A DNA stretch of 64,000 nt, from assembly GCF_015594845.1 (NCBI RefSeq), contig NZ_JADNRK010000001.1, positions 124,001 through 188,000 of the forward strand. Direction: 5' to 3'. Position 1 is the first letter of the stretch. Each line of letters opens with the position of its first letter. Position numbers and translations under genes: made by a program. Below the pieces are notes generated by a model. That model was not told the origin of the DNA and ran no database searches. It saw only the letters and a list, made by a program, of their open reading frames with translations. Positions 1-8,217 of this stretch are shown piece by piece. The stretch is from Alkalibacter mobilis (lineage in GTDB: Bacteria; Bacillota; Clostridia; Eubacteriales; Alkalibacteraceae).

Positions 1-1987
1 TATATATTTTTGATCTTTTACTAAAACATTCACTACAATTATCATAGTAAATATCTGTTACCCACTTCATAATCTCATCTGCATACGGGTCAGCATTACC
101 ATAGTGAGGAACTTCGTTTAAAATTTGCTGTTGTAAGGGTTCATATCCTTTCCAGTCAGTCATCATACCGTCGTATATTTCTCTGGCAGTGCATAATTTA
201 TTATCAAACACCATATATTTAATAGCTGATAGCGAATCTGCAACTGTAGCCAACCCTGTAGCTGTACCTCCATATGAATTATATTTTGCCCCTCCTATCG
301 TACAGTCCACACCCGATTCCATGCAGCCCTCTATTGATATCGACAATGCCGCCGAAGGAGCATAGAAACCTGAAAGATTTTCCACATAATTTTGAATTGT
401 AACAGACCACTTATGCAGGTAATCAAACTGTCTTTTATAAGCTTTTTTTACTTCTTCGAATGATTTCATATCGTACAGGAATCCAGTTTCCAATCCACCT
501 GCCTTCCCATTCGAAGGGTTAATTCCGTTATTTAGTGCGGTTAGCAAAACATTGCCGTGACTGCCAAGACCTGCTTTACCATGCAAGCCATTACCTGCCG
601 GATAATCGTTTCCTGAACCAACGATTTCTTGACATCCAATTATGCTATAATCTCTTGCATCCTCCAATTCCATTCCAAGTTCTTTGATCAATCCTGGAAT
701 TATTACATCATCATTTTGAAATAAAGGTAACCCTCCAACCAGTCTTGTTGTTTCTATAGCTAAATCCCAAAGTTTTTCGGGTGAATCCTTATTGATCCGC
801 AATGAAACAGTCGGATCGTGCAGCGACAATCTCCCCAAGGTTTCTAAAACCATATATGTTACTGGATTTGTGGCATCTTTTCCAGTTTTTTTGTCAATTC
901 CACCGATAGTTGTATGGTGGTATGTTACTCCTACACCAGTATATGCCGCAATCTTAGGATTGGATGCTCTGTAAAAACAATTAGATTTTAAAAAGAATGC
1001 ATCGACTATCTCTTGCGCCTCATCCAGTGTCAACCTTCCTTCAGTAAGATCGGATTGCAAAAACGGCCATGTATATTGATCAAATCGCCCAAATGCCAAT
1101 GCCGGATGTCTTGCTTCCATATATAATACCACCTGGTACATTATTGTTGCCTGACAGGCTTCCCAGAACGTCCTTGCAGGATTTTCAGAAATCCAGTTTA
1201 ATCCTTCAGCCATCTGATTAAGCTCTTTTTTGCGCTCCAAATCAACACATAATTCAGCCTTTTTATAGCATTCCCTGGCATAATTTTTTATCATTTCACT
1301 GGCACCATCACATATTATTGTTGCCGCCTTGTAAAACATATATTTTTCTACATTATCCCCCATTAAATTTCCTTTATGTTCATCTATCCAATCTTGTGCT
1401 TCTTTTTTGATCGATGAGTAGCCTCTGTTAATAATTTTTTCATAACCGGCAACAAGATGACCCGTATGTATAGGCGCTCTCATCATTGATCCCATTTCCA
1501 GAATACCTAAATTTGCCACTTCTTCAAATCCATCTGGAGACCATGAATCAAAATATTGCGTGATAGTTTTATCTTTCCAAAAATCACGAAAACTCATGAA
1601 CTTATCAATTTCCTCTTTGCTCATGCTCAGATGTACCCCTGATTTATCAGTCCTGTGGTATAACCCATCGTCCCAAAGCTCCCATAAAGCCATTTCTTCC
1701 AATTCCTTCCAAAGCCAACTTGCATCCCATTCGGGCCACATTCCAGATCCCAAGAAGTCTTTTCCAATATTTCCAACTATGATCTCAAAGTCTTCAACTC
1801 GACAAGTCATATTAGCGCATATCTCAGATGTGGCCAATGGTATTTTTATACTAGGTGGAACTTTTTCGTACTTCTTATAAGCCTGAGTAATCAATTCTAC
1901 CCTCTCAGCATCTACCGATATCACCCTGTCTCTAACCAAACGTCTCATCAACTTTATTCTCTCTGTTACAGGTCTAAATTCGTACAT
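1..1987 (-). CDS. Glycyl radical enzyme (PFL/dehydratase family), C-terminus cut by window edge
   Basis: The 662 visible residues are the N-terminal and middle part of a pyruvate formate-lyase-like glycyl radical enzyme. The thiyl-radical cysteine is Cys452 in IIGCQEIVGSG. The C-x-E arrangement (Cys452, Glu454) is that of glycyl radical dehydratases, lyases and aryl-acetate decarboxylases, not of PFL (Cys-Cys) or benzylsuccinate synthase. A second family signature, GCMESGVDCTIGGAKYN, follows about 100 residues later. The C-terminal glycyl radical loop (RVxGY type) and any radical SAM activase lie outside the window. The ATG start has the ribosome binding site GAGGGGGAG. The substrate is unknown. 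Context (CoA-transferase, thiolase, HBD, aldehyde oxidoreductase) suggests a small alcohol or acid feeding C4-CoA chemistry, which is inference. Confidence 0.93.
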   Translation of the reverse strand, partial: MYEFRPVTERIKLMRRLVRDRVISVDAERVELITQAYKKYEKVPPSIKIPLATSEICANMTCRVEDFEIIVGNIGKDFLGSGMWPEWDASWLWKELEEMALWELWDDGLYHRTDKSGVHLSMSKEEIDKFMSFRDFWKDKTITQYFDSWSPDGFEEVANLGILEMGSMMRAPIHTGHLVAGYEKIINRGYSSIKKEAQDWIDEHKGNLMGDNVEKYMFYKAATIICDGASEMIKNYARECYKKAELCVDLERKKELNQMAEGLNWISENPARTFWEACQATIMYQVVLYMEARHPALAFGRFDQYTWPFLQSDLTEGRLTLDEAQEIVDAFFLKSNCFYRASNPKIAAYTGVGVTYHHTTIGGIDKKTGKDATNPVTYMVLETLGRLSLHDPTVSLRINKDSPEKLWDLAIETTRLVGGLPLFQNDDVIIPGLIKELGMELEDARDYSIIGCQEIVGSGNDYPAGNGLHGKAGLGSHGNVLLTALNNGINPSNGKAGGLETGFLYDMKSFEEVKKAYKRQFDYLHKWSVTIQNYVENLSGFYAPSAALSISIEGCMESGVDCTIGGAKYNSYGGTATGLATVADSLSAIKYMVFDNKLCTAREIYDGMMTDWKGYEPLQQQILNEVPHYGNADPYADEIMKWVTDIYYDNCSECFSKRSKIY

Positions 1988-2015
1988 TTTTACTCCCCCT
2001 CTATATTAATTAAAT

Positions 2016-2030
2016 ACAAATCGTATTTGT
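2016..2030. promoter_or_regulatory. Short palindrome upstream of the glycyl radical enzyme
   Basis: ACAAAT-CGT-ATTTGT is a perfect 6-bp inverted repeat 29 bases upstream of the glycyl radical enzyme start. It could be an operator overlapping the promoter. No regulator gene adjoins it, so this is only a candidate. Confidence 0.3.
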
Positions 2031-2149
2031 GACAAACCTCTATCCGACTTGTTTTTTATTCGATTATTTTGTAAGTTTTATAATTAATTCAAACTCAAAC
2101 TTATACTACAATGATATTAGGGAAACAATCTTCTCAAATTTCTTTTTAA

Positions 2150-2205
2150 ATCAATAAAAACAAGGGCATTCTAAAATCACGTCAAATGTCAGATTTTAAA
2201 ATGCC
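2150..2205 (-). terminator. Rho-independent terminator after the CoA/URO-D operon
   Basis: The arms at 2165-2178 and 2192-2205 (GGCATTCTAAAATC against GATTTTAAAATGCC) pair with one mismatch. On the minus strand the hairpin is followed by a T-rich run, TTGTTTTTATTG. It closes the operon that ends with the small protein and separates it from the glycyl radical enzyme gene. Confidence 0.75.
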
Positions 2206-2215
2206 GATATTCAGA

Positions 2216-2371
2216 TCAATTACTTAGTGTTGTCAAAGTGAAGTATAATATCATGTCTTCAACATATTGCATGGTTTCGTTCACATCTTCTTTAGCTTCA
2301 TTAGGAATATTATATTTTTCTAAAGTTTCATCCAGGTCTGTATAATATTCACTTTTTATTTTTTTATTCAC
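2216..2371 (-). CDS. Small acidic 51-residue protein, unknown function
   Basis: A GTG-started frame encodes 51 residues beginning VNKKIKSEYYTDLDETLEKY and ending LYFTLTTLSN. The GGAGGAG ribosome binding site lies 7-8 bases before the start. It begins 12 bases after the URO-D-like gene and is followed by a terminator, so it is very probably the last gene of that operon. It is rich in Glu, Asp and Lys and looks largely helical, with a hydrophobic stretch at the end. I do not recognise the family. A small accessory or partner of the URO-D-like protein is possible but unproven. Confidence 0.6.
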   Translation of the reverse strand: MNKKIKSEYYTDLDETLEKYNIPNEAKEDVNETMQYVEDMILYFTLTTLSN

Positions 2372-2383
2372 AAAGATCTCCTC

Positions 2384-3547
2384 CTAATGTTTTCCATATT
2401 CATGTATCGTATCCAACAGCGGCTGAAAATTGTCCCAGTTGATTTGGGCAGCTCTTAGAATAGACTTATCAAAATTAAAAATATATTTCCCGTCGACGGC
2501 AAGGATGTCCAAATATTTTTTTGCTGCATCGCAAACCTCCTGTTTTGTTCCTTTTTTCATAAGATTAACTGGAAATAATCCCGAAATAATATGTTTTTCT
2601 CCCACTGTCTCTCTAATAATTTTTGGATCTCCATATTCGAATTGAAGCTCGCAACCAGGTGGCAATTCATTCAAGTAATCTAAAATATGCATCCAATTTT
2701 CTTCACAAAATATATTTATGCCAAATCCTTTTTCGTATATAGCCCAAACTGTTTCTTTAAAAGATGGCCACCAAAATTTTGCAAAAAATTTCTCGGTCAT
2801 ATATGTAGGCATATGAAGCGCAAAGAAAATTCTAGTTAATCTATTAGGATTTTCCACATGTCTTGGACAACCTGATTTAATCATCAATGGGGTGATTAGA
2901 TTCACTGCTTCGAGAACTTCTTCAGGTCTTCTTCTCATGTCGACCAAAGCTCCCGTGAATGATCTCAAATAATCGGCAAAGTAATCAAATGGTGCCCGAC
3001 TGATCCCGACAAAGGTCGGCAGCTTCGATTTATTGTGTTTCTCAATCAATTCTGCATTGCCTCTGGCAATTTTCCCATTTATATCATCTGAAGCTTTTAT
3101 CGTCTTTGCCATAGCAAGCGCAGCCTGCATAGGTGGAGCGTCAAATTCCGTAAATACCCTGGGTATAACTGTTTCCCAGATGAATTTTAGTGGGTCTTTC
3201 AAAAGCTTGTCATACTCATCAGGTTCCATACCGTGTACATTGGGATGTTGAATAAACCCATCGTCTCCCATTACATTCGTTCTACTACCTGTAAATTTGT
3301 TTAACCAAGGTGTCCCCGGCCAAGTCCCTATTAAATTGTAAGTGTCATATTTAGCATTTATCTTATCAGTAGCATCTAAAACCTTGGTAATACCATATTG
3401 CGAAGTCCTTAAATCATATCCTGCCAACTCGAGTGCTGCACATGCATTGACCCCTAACTTTTCTGGCACTCGATCAGGCCTTTCACCGGAATAAACATCA
3501 GTAAATAACTTCGTTTTGTATTCGCTGTTCATCAATTCTTTAGCCAT
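2384..3547 (-). CDS. Uroporphyrinogen decarboxylase-family (methyltransferase-type) protein
   Basis: This 387-residue protein belongs to the URO-D superfamily that includes MtaA/CmuA-type methyltransferases moving methyl groups to or from corrinoids. The C-terminal half has the family pattern of a long helix, a strand with a metal-site-like segment (GINIFCEENWMHILDYLNELP), then QFEYGDPKIIRETVG and HIISGLFPVNLMKKGT. It is longer than, and distant from, the two URO-D proteins at 13-16 kb. No corrinoid protein gene adjoins it, so its methyl donor or acceptor is unclear. It is co-transcribed with the SDR, CoA-transferase, thiolase and HBD genes. The ribosome binding site GAGAGGAG precedes the ATG. 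Confidence 0.85.
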   Translation of the reverse strand: MAKELMNSEYKTKLFTDVYSGERPDRVPEKLGVNACAALELAGYDLRTSQYGITKVLDATDKINAKYDTYNLIGTWPGTPWLNKFTGSRTNVMGDDGFIQHPNVHGMEPDEYDKLLKDPLKFIWETVIPRVFTEFDAPPMQAALAMAKTIKASDDINGKIARGNAELIEKHNKSKLPTFVGISRAPFDYFADYLRSFTGALVDMRRRPEEVLEAVNLITPLMIKSGCPRHVENPNRLTRIFFALHMPTYMTEKFFAKFWWPSFKETVWAIYEKGFGINIFCEENWMHILDYLNELPPGCELQFEYGDPKIIRETVGEKHIISGLFPVNLMKKGTKQEVCDAAKKYLDILAVDGKYIFNFDKSILRAAQINWDNFQPLLDTIHEYGKH

Positions 3548-3602
3548 TGTGTTGCTCCTCTCTCATGATTAACTTGAAATAATTTTGCCTAAATGCTACC
3601 TA

Positions 3603-4343
3603 TTATACGTACATGCCGCCGTTTACATTTAATGTATGACCAGTTATGAATGAAGACTTGTCAGATGCTAAAAAAACTACTGCATCTGCAACTTCTTCAG
3701 GTAAGCCACCTCTCTTAAGTGGTATTCTGCCAATTAGTTGGTCTTTGATTTTTTCTGGTATTCTTTTGGTCATTTCAGTAAGTATGAACCCAGGTGCTAC
3801 GGCATTTACAGTTATGCCTTTTTTGCCCAGTTCTTTGCTCAAGGTTTTTGTCAGTCCAATGACTCCTGCCTTTGCTGCTGAATAATTAGCTTGCCCAAAG
3901 TTACCTTCTTCACCTGCCACTGAAGTTATGTTCACGATTTTCCCATAACCTCTGGGTATCATGTGCTTAACAACTTCCTGTATGCAGATAAACATGGATT
4001 TAAGATCGGTTTCTATTACAGCATCCCACTCTAAATCCGTCATCTTGGTGATTTGTGCGTCTCTTGTAATTCCTGCATTGTTAATAAAAACATCGACTTT
4101 ACCAAACGAATCTAATGTATTATCTATCAGATCCCTTACTTCGTTTCGGTCCGTAACATTGCACTTTACAGAAATGGCAATTCCACCTGCTTGAATGATT
4201 TCATTTTTAACGGAATCGCATGCTTCATGATTAATATCCGTAACTACGGTCTTTGCTCCTTCTTGTGCCAACTTCAAAATCATTGCTTTCCCAAGTCCTT
4301 GAGCAGATCCCGTGACGATTACTACTTTGTCTTTTAAACTCAT
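3603..4343 (-). CDS. SDR-family 3-oxoacyl reductase (FabG/PhaB-like)
   Basis: This 246-residue short-chain dehydrogenase has the dinucleotide motif TGSAQGLG near the N-terminus, the NNAG motif, a catalytic Ser-Tyr-Lys set (Ser in NITSVAG, then YSAAKAG) and the VNAVAPGFI segment. The family reduces 3-oxoacyl-ACP or acetoacetyl-CoA to the (R)-3-hydroxy form, or the reverse. Its operon partners (thiolase, HBD, CoA-transferase) make acetoacetyl-CoA/(R)-3-hydroxybutyryl-CoA more likely than fatty acid synthesis. With the S-specific HBD next door, the operon could handle both stereoisomers, which is inference. The gap to the CoA-transferase is 27 bases. Confidence 0.88.
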   Translation of the reverse strand: MSLKDKVVIVTGSAQGLGKAMILKLAQEGAKTVVTDINHEACDSVKNEIIQAGGIAISVKCNVTDRNEVRDLIDNTLDSFGKVDVFINNAGITRDAQITKMTDLEWDAVIETDLKSMFICIQEVVKHMIPRGYGKIVNITSVAGEEGNFGQANYSAAKAGVIGLTKTLSKELGKKGITVNAVAPGFILTEMTKRIPEKIKDQLIGRIPLKRGGLPEEVADAVVFLASDKSSFITGHTLNVNGGMYV

Positions 4344-4370
4344 ATGATCCCACCTTCATCAAAGAAATTT

Positions 4371-5933
4371 TTAATTTGATCCCAATATTTCTTTTAATTC
4401 ATTCCAGTTCTCTTGAAATATTCTAGGATTCATTAATTTTAAATTCGATGAAATTCTCGGTTCAAATTCCATAGCCGACAAAATATCTTTTTCTAGATTA
4501 ACTCCCGGAGCTATTTCAGTCAAAGTCATCTCACCATTTTCAAGTTTAAATACAGCTCTTTCCGTAATGTAAATGACAGGTTGATCGATTTGGGAGGCGT
4601 ACTCTCCACTAAATGTTATGTGGTCTACACGTTCTACAAACTTCTTCACTTTTCCATCTTCCAAAATTTTAAGTTCTCCATCATTAATGCTATATTTGCC
4701 ACCCCCTGCTGTAAAAGTTCCGCAAAAAACAACTTTTTTGGAATTTTGAGAAATATTTATGAATCCACCGGACCCAACCACTTTAGTACCAAATTTGCTC
4801 ACATTTAAATTCCCTTTTTTATCTGTCTGAGCTAAACCCAAAAATGTCGTATCCAAACCCCCACCATCATAGAAGTCAAACTGGGCTTCATGTTCTATTA
4901 TTGCATCCGCATTATAGGCGACACCAAAGTCATCTCCTCCTCCTGGGGTTCCACCATATGTGCCTAGTTCCGTAGTCATTATCAAATCATTTACGATACC
5001 CTCTTCAGTAGCTACTCTGGCAACTCCATCAGGCATTCCAATACCCAAGTTTATTATACTGTTGGCTTTCAGCTCCATAGCCGCTCTTCTGGCAATGATC
5101 TTCCGTTCATTCATAGGCATTGATTTTAGTGAATCCATGGGAATTTTTATATCCCCAACAAAAGCTGGGTTGAATTGTGTGCCGATCGTTTGCATGTGAT
5201 TTTCAGGCCTGGAAACTACAATGTAATCAACAAGCGCACCAGGAACTTTTACATCAAGGGGGTGTAATGTTCCAGATTTTGCCAAATACTCGACCTGCGC
5301 TATAACTATTCCCCCTGAGTTTTTGGCTGCTTGGGCCATTGGCAATGCCTCTAACAATAATCCTTCTTTTTCCATTGTCAAATTTCCATTTTCATCAGCC
5401 GTTGTTGCTCTGATAACCGCCACATCTACTGGAAAAGTTTTGTACCTAAGCCATTCCTGCCCATCAAGTTCTAGCAACTCGACCAAATCTTCTTTAGTAC
5501 ACTCCGTAATTTTCCCACCTTGCAATCTAGGATCAACGTAAGTTCTGAGACCAACTTTTGTTATCACTCCGGGTTTCTTTCCGGCAATTTCCCTCCATAA
5601 ATGAGCCATAACGCCTTGGGGCAGCAAATAAGTTTCAATTTTATTACTGGTGATCAATTCTCCCATGCGAGGCGCTTGACCTGTATGTCCCGAAATCAAT
5701 CGCTTTGTTAACCCCTCATGAGCCAAATGATTCATACCTTTTGTCTTTCCATCTCCACACCCACAACTGTGAACTGCTGTGAGATTTTTGGGATATCCTG
5801 TCTCTAAATATTTTTTCTCCAATTCAGATGCAATTTCTTCAGCAAAACTGCACAGACCTGCCGTAGTCCATACTACTGTCGATTCACTTTTTATCATTTC
5901 GACTGCTTCACTTCCAGAGATTTGTTTAGCCAT
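4371..5933 (-). CDS. Acyl-CoA:acetate/3-ketoacid CoA-transferase (fused alpha-beta)
   Basis: This is a single-chain family I CoA-transferase of 520 residues in which the alpha and beta halves are fused. The N-terminal half has the glycine-rich CoA-site region (VHSCGCGDGKTKGMNHLAHEG). The C-terminal half carries the catalytic glutamate in TTELGTYGGTPGGG and the GSGGFINISQ loop. The enzyme moves CoA between a short acyl-CoA and acetate or a 3-keto/3-hydroxy acid, so it would activate the carboxylate that enters this operon. I chose ATG 5933 (MAKQISG) because an AAAGGAGA site precedes it by 7 bases; an upstream in-frame start at 5984 would overlap the thiolase gene end. Confidence 0.9.
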   Translation of the reverse strand: MAKQISGSEAVEMIKSESTVVWTTAGLCSFAEEIASELEKKYLETGYPKNLTAVHSCGCGDGKTKGMNHLAHEGLTKRLISGHTGQAPRMGELITSNKIETYLLPQGVMAHLWREIAGKKPGVITKVGLRTYVDPRLQGGKITECTKEDLVELLELDGQEWLRYKTFPVDVAVIRATTADENGNLTMEKEGLLLEALPMAQAAKNSGGIVIAQVEYLAKSGTLHPLDVKVPGALVDYIVVSRPENHMQTIGTQFNPAFVGDIKIPMDSLKSMPMNERKIIARRAAMELKANSIINLGIGMPDGVARVATEEGIVNDLIMTTELGTYGGTPGGGDDFGVAYNADAIIEHEAQFDFYDGGGLDTTFLGLAQTDKKGNLNVSKFGTKVVGSGGFINISQNSKKVVFCGTFTAGGGKYSINDGELKILEDGKVKKFVERVDHITFSGEYASQIDQPVIYITERAVFKLENGEMTLTEIAPGVNLEKDILSAMEFEPRISSNLKLMNPRIFQENWNELKEILGSN

Positions 5934-5974
5934 TCGTATTTCTCCTTTCGATGAGTTTGATACTGTTAGATTGT

Positions 5975-7198
5975 CTATAAACAATTTGGATTTCTCAAGA
6001 GCAGAGCTACCCCCATACCCCCGCCTGTACAGGCACTTGCTATTCCATACTTACAATCTCTCTCTTGAAACTCATATGCCAACGTCCCAGCCAATCTAGT
6101 TCCAGTCATGCCCAAAGGATGACCGAAAGCAATTGCTCCTCCATTTACATTTAATCTATCATGAAGTTTGGTGCCCAAGTAATTCCCCAACTCTTTGCAG
6201 CAACCTAATACCTGCCCTGCAAAAGCTTCGTTGATTTCCAGCAACCCAATATCTTCCAAAGTCAAATTTGATCTTTTTAACAGCTTGTTTATAGCTCCAA
6301 CAGGGCCCATTCCCATGATGGTCGGATCAACTCCATGAACATCATAATCTTCTACAAATGCCAAGGGCTTTAATCCCAATTCCATACATTTTCTCTCGCT
6401 CATTAATACACAAGCCGCTCCTGCATCATTCATGCCAGATGAACTGCCTGCAGTTATTGTTCCATTTTTCTTAAATACCGGCCTCAGTTTTGATAAAGCC
6501 TCAATAGTCGTATCCATCCGCGGATGCTCATCTTTATCAATTAATACTGTTCCTTTTTTATTTATTATTTCTACCGGGATAATTTCTTTAGCCATTCTCC
6601 CAGATTCGATTGCATTTTTTGCTTTCATTTGACTATTGTAGGCAAACAAATCTTGCTCTTCCCGCTTAATTCCGTATTTTTCTACAATATTTTCACCTGT
6701 TATTCCCATACTTTCTATTGCTGGATATCTGTGTAAAGGCGCTGTATTTTTCGCATATTCTTCATTAGAGCATAAAAGATTACCATTACCATTCTTCATT
6801 CCTTCGTATCTAACGGGCAATGGAAGATAATAGGGTACTCTTGATAAGCTCTCGGCTCCTCCAGCAATCATTATATCTCCGTGACCTGTTTTTATTTCCA
6901 ATGCAGCGTTTATGATAGCTTGTATTCCCGAACCACAAATCCGATTTACGGACATGCCGACACATGTTTCATCCAACCCTGAATCCAGAGCTACGTACCT
7001 TCCGATGTTGGCCACGTCCGCAGATGATATTACGTGCCCAAAAACAACTCCCTCTATATCCTTTTTCGATATCGAGGATCTGTTTATCGCTTCTTCAACT
7101 GCGATAGTAGCCAACCTTTCAACCGGCACTTCTTTTAATCCTCCTAGAAATCTTCCTACTGGTGTTCTGGCAAAACTTGTTATAACTACTTTATTCAT
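5975..7198 (-). CDS. Acetyl-CoA C-acetyltransferase (thiolase)
   Basis: This 407-residue thiolase has all three catalytic signatures: nucleophile Cys88 in NRICGSGIQA, the GHPLGMTG histidine motif, and the C-terminal cysteine in SACTGGGMGVA. It condenses two acetyl-CoA to acetoacetyl-CoA or cleaves acetoacetyl-CoA with CoA. It overlaps the HBD stop by 4 bases and precedes the CoA-transferase by about 41 bases, so translation is probably coupled. In this setting cleavage of a C4 3-ketoacyl-CoA to two acetyl-CoA is likely, but synthesis cannot be excluded. Confidence 0.94.
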   Translation of the reverse strand: MNKVVITSFARTPVGRFLGGLKEVPVERLATIAVEEAINRSSISKKDIEGVVFGHVISSADVANIGRYVALDSGLDETCVGMSVNRICGSGIQAIINAALEIKTGHGDIMIAGGAESLSRVPYYLPLPVRYEGMKNGNGNLLCSNEEYAKNTAPLHRYPAIESMGITGENIVEKYGIKREEQDLFAYNSQMKAKNAIESGRMAKEIIPVEIINKKGTVLIDKDEHPRMDTTIEALSKLRPVFKKNGTITAGSSSGMNDAGAACVLMSERKCMELGLKPLAFVEDYDVHGVDPTIMGMGPVGAINKLLKRSNLTLEDIGLLEINEAFAGQVLGCCKELGNYLGTKLHDRLNVNGGAIAFGHPLGMTGTRLAGTLAYEFQERDCKYGIASACTGGGMGVALLLRNPNCL

Positions 7199-8067
7199 AG
7201 ATCATTATCTCCCTTACAATAGTCATACCATCCTTTACCGGCTTTCTTTCCGATACGACCTGAATTAACCACCCTCTTCAATATTGCCGGGGGAGCCCAA
7301 TTAGGTTGTCCCATTTCCTTATACATGTACTCCAGGGTGTCGTATGCTATATCATTTCCTGTATAATCCATTAATTCAAAAGGTCCCATGGGATGATTAA
7401 GACCCAAAGCCATTGCCTTGTCTATATCATCTACAGTGGCAATCCCTTCTTCCAAAACCATAAATGCCTCTCTGAATTGAGCTAGCATCAATCTGTTAAC
7501 AACAAAACCCGGAGAATCTTTTTTAACTTCTATACTTTCTTTCCCAATGGATCTTACTAAATTCTTCAACTCCGAAACTACATCGTCATTAGTATAATAG
7601 CCTCTAATTATTTCAACCAGCTTCATCACAGGCGCCGGATTGAAAAAATGCAGTCCAACAACTTTTTCAGGCCTTTTAGTTCCAGATGCAATTTTTGTTA
7701 TTGACATCGTTGATGTATTTGTAGCGAATATGACATTCTCATTACATATCTTATCCAGTGTCGAGAATACTCGAGTTTTAGCATCCAAATTTTCAATAAT
7801 AGCCTCAATGATCAAATCAGTATCTTTCATATCTGTCAAATTTGAGGAAATACTTATATTCTCAGTCAATTCTACTTTCTCAGCTTCAGTAATTTTGCCT
7901 CTTTTGATCTTGCTGTCTAGTATCGTTTCTATTGATCTGATGGAATTTTCGACTTTTTTCTCATCAATATCATTTAGAATTACTCTGTAACCATACTGAG
8001 CCAAAATATGTGCTATACCTGTTCCCATTGCTCCAGAACCTATTATGCCAATTTTTGTAATCGTCAC
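7195..8067 (-). CDS. hbd: 3-hydroxybutyryl-CoA dehydrogenase
   Basis: This 290-residue NAD(P)-dependent dehydrogenase has an N-terminal Rossmann motif (GIIGSGAMGTGIAH), the HFFNPAPVMKLVEI segment with the catalytic histidine, and the C-terminal dimerisation domain (GFVVNRLMLAQFREAF). It interconverts (S)-3-hydroxybutyryl-CoA and acetoacetyl-CoA. The start is GTG, preceded by a weak TAGGTG ribosome binding site. It is the first gene of the operon that runs down to 2216. No enoyl-CoA hydratase or butyryl-CoA dehydrogenase is present, which argues against a full butyrate pathway at this locus and for 3-hydroxybutyrate/acetoacetate turnover. Confidence 0.95.
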   Translation of the reverse strand: MTITKIGIIGSGAMGTGIAHILAQYGYRVILNDIDEKKVENSIRSIETILDSKIKRGKITEAEKVELTENISISSNLTDMKDTDLIIEAIIENLDAKTRVFSTLDKICNENVIFATNTSTMSITKIASGTKRPEKVVGLHFFNPAPVMKLVEIIRGYYTNDDVVSELKNLVRSIGKESIEVKKDSPGFVVNRLMLAQFREAFMVLEEGIATVDDIDKAMALGLNHPMGPFELMDYTGNDIAYDTLEYMYKEMGQPNWAPPAILKRVVNSGRIGKKAGKGWYDYCKGDNDL

Positions 8068-8144
8068 TATTTACACCTACCCTTTGCTTAAATACCAAGA
8101 TAATCAAAAAGCTATTTCATAATTATTTAGCATATTCCCTTTTT

Positions 8145-8178
8145 TTGAAAAAACGAGTTTGACGATACAAACTCGTTT
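8145..8178 (-). terminator. Terminator after the GPH transporter
   Basis: A perfect 11-bp inverted repeat (AAACGAGTTTG at 8151-8161, CAAACTCGTTT at 8168-8178) with a 6-base loop lies between the transporter and the HBD operon. On the minus strand it ends in a run of Ts. It implies that the downstream CoA operon has its own promoter. Confidence 0.75.
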
Positions 8179-8217
8179 ATTATCACTATAAGTATTGAAA
8201 GATTTGTAGATTAAATT

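Noticed and set aside
7195-8067. Complete butyrate-synthesis operon
   Set aside because: Thiolase and HBD are present, but crotonase, butyryl-CoA dehydrogenase and Etf genes are absent from the operon.
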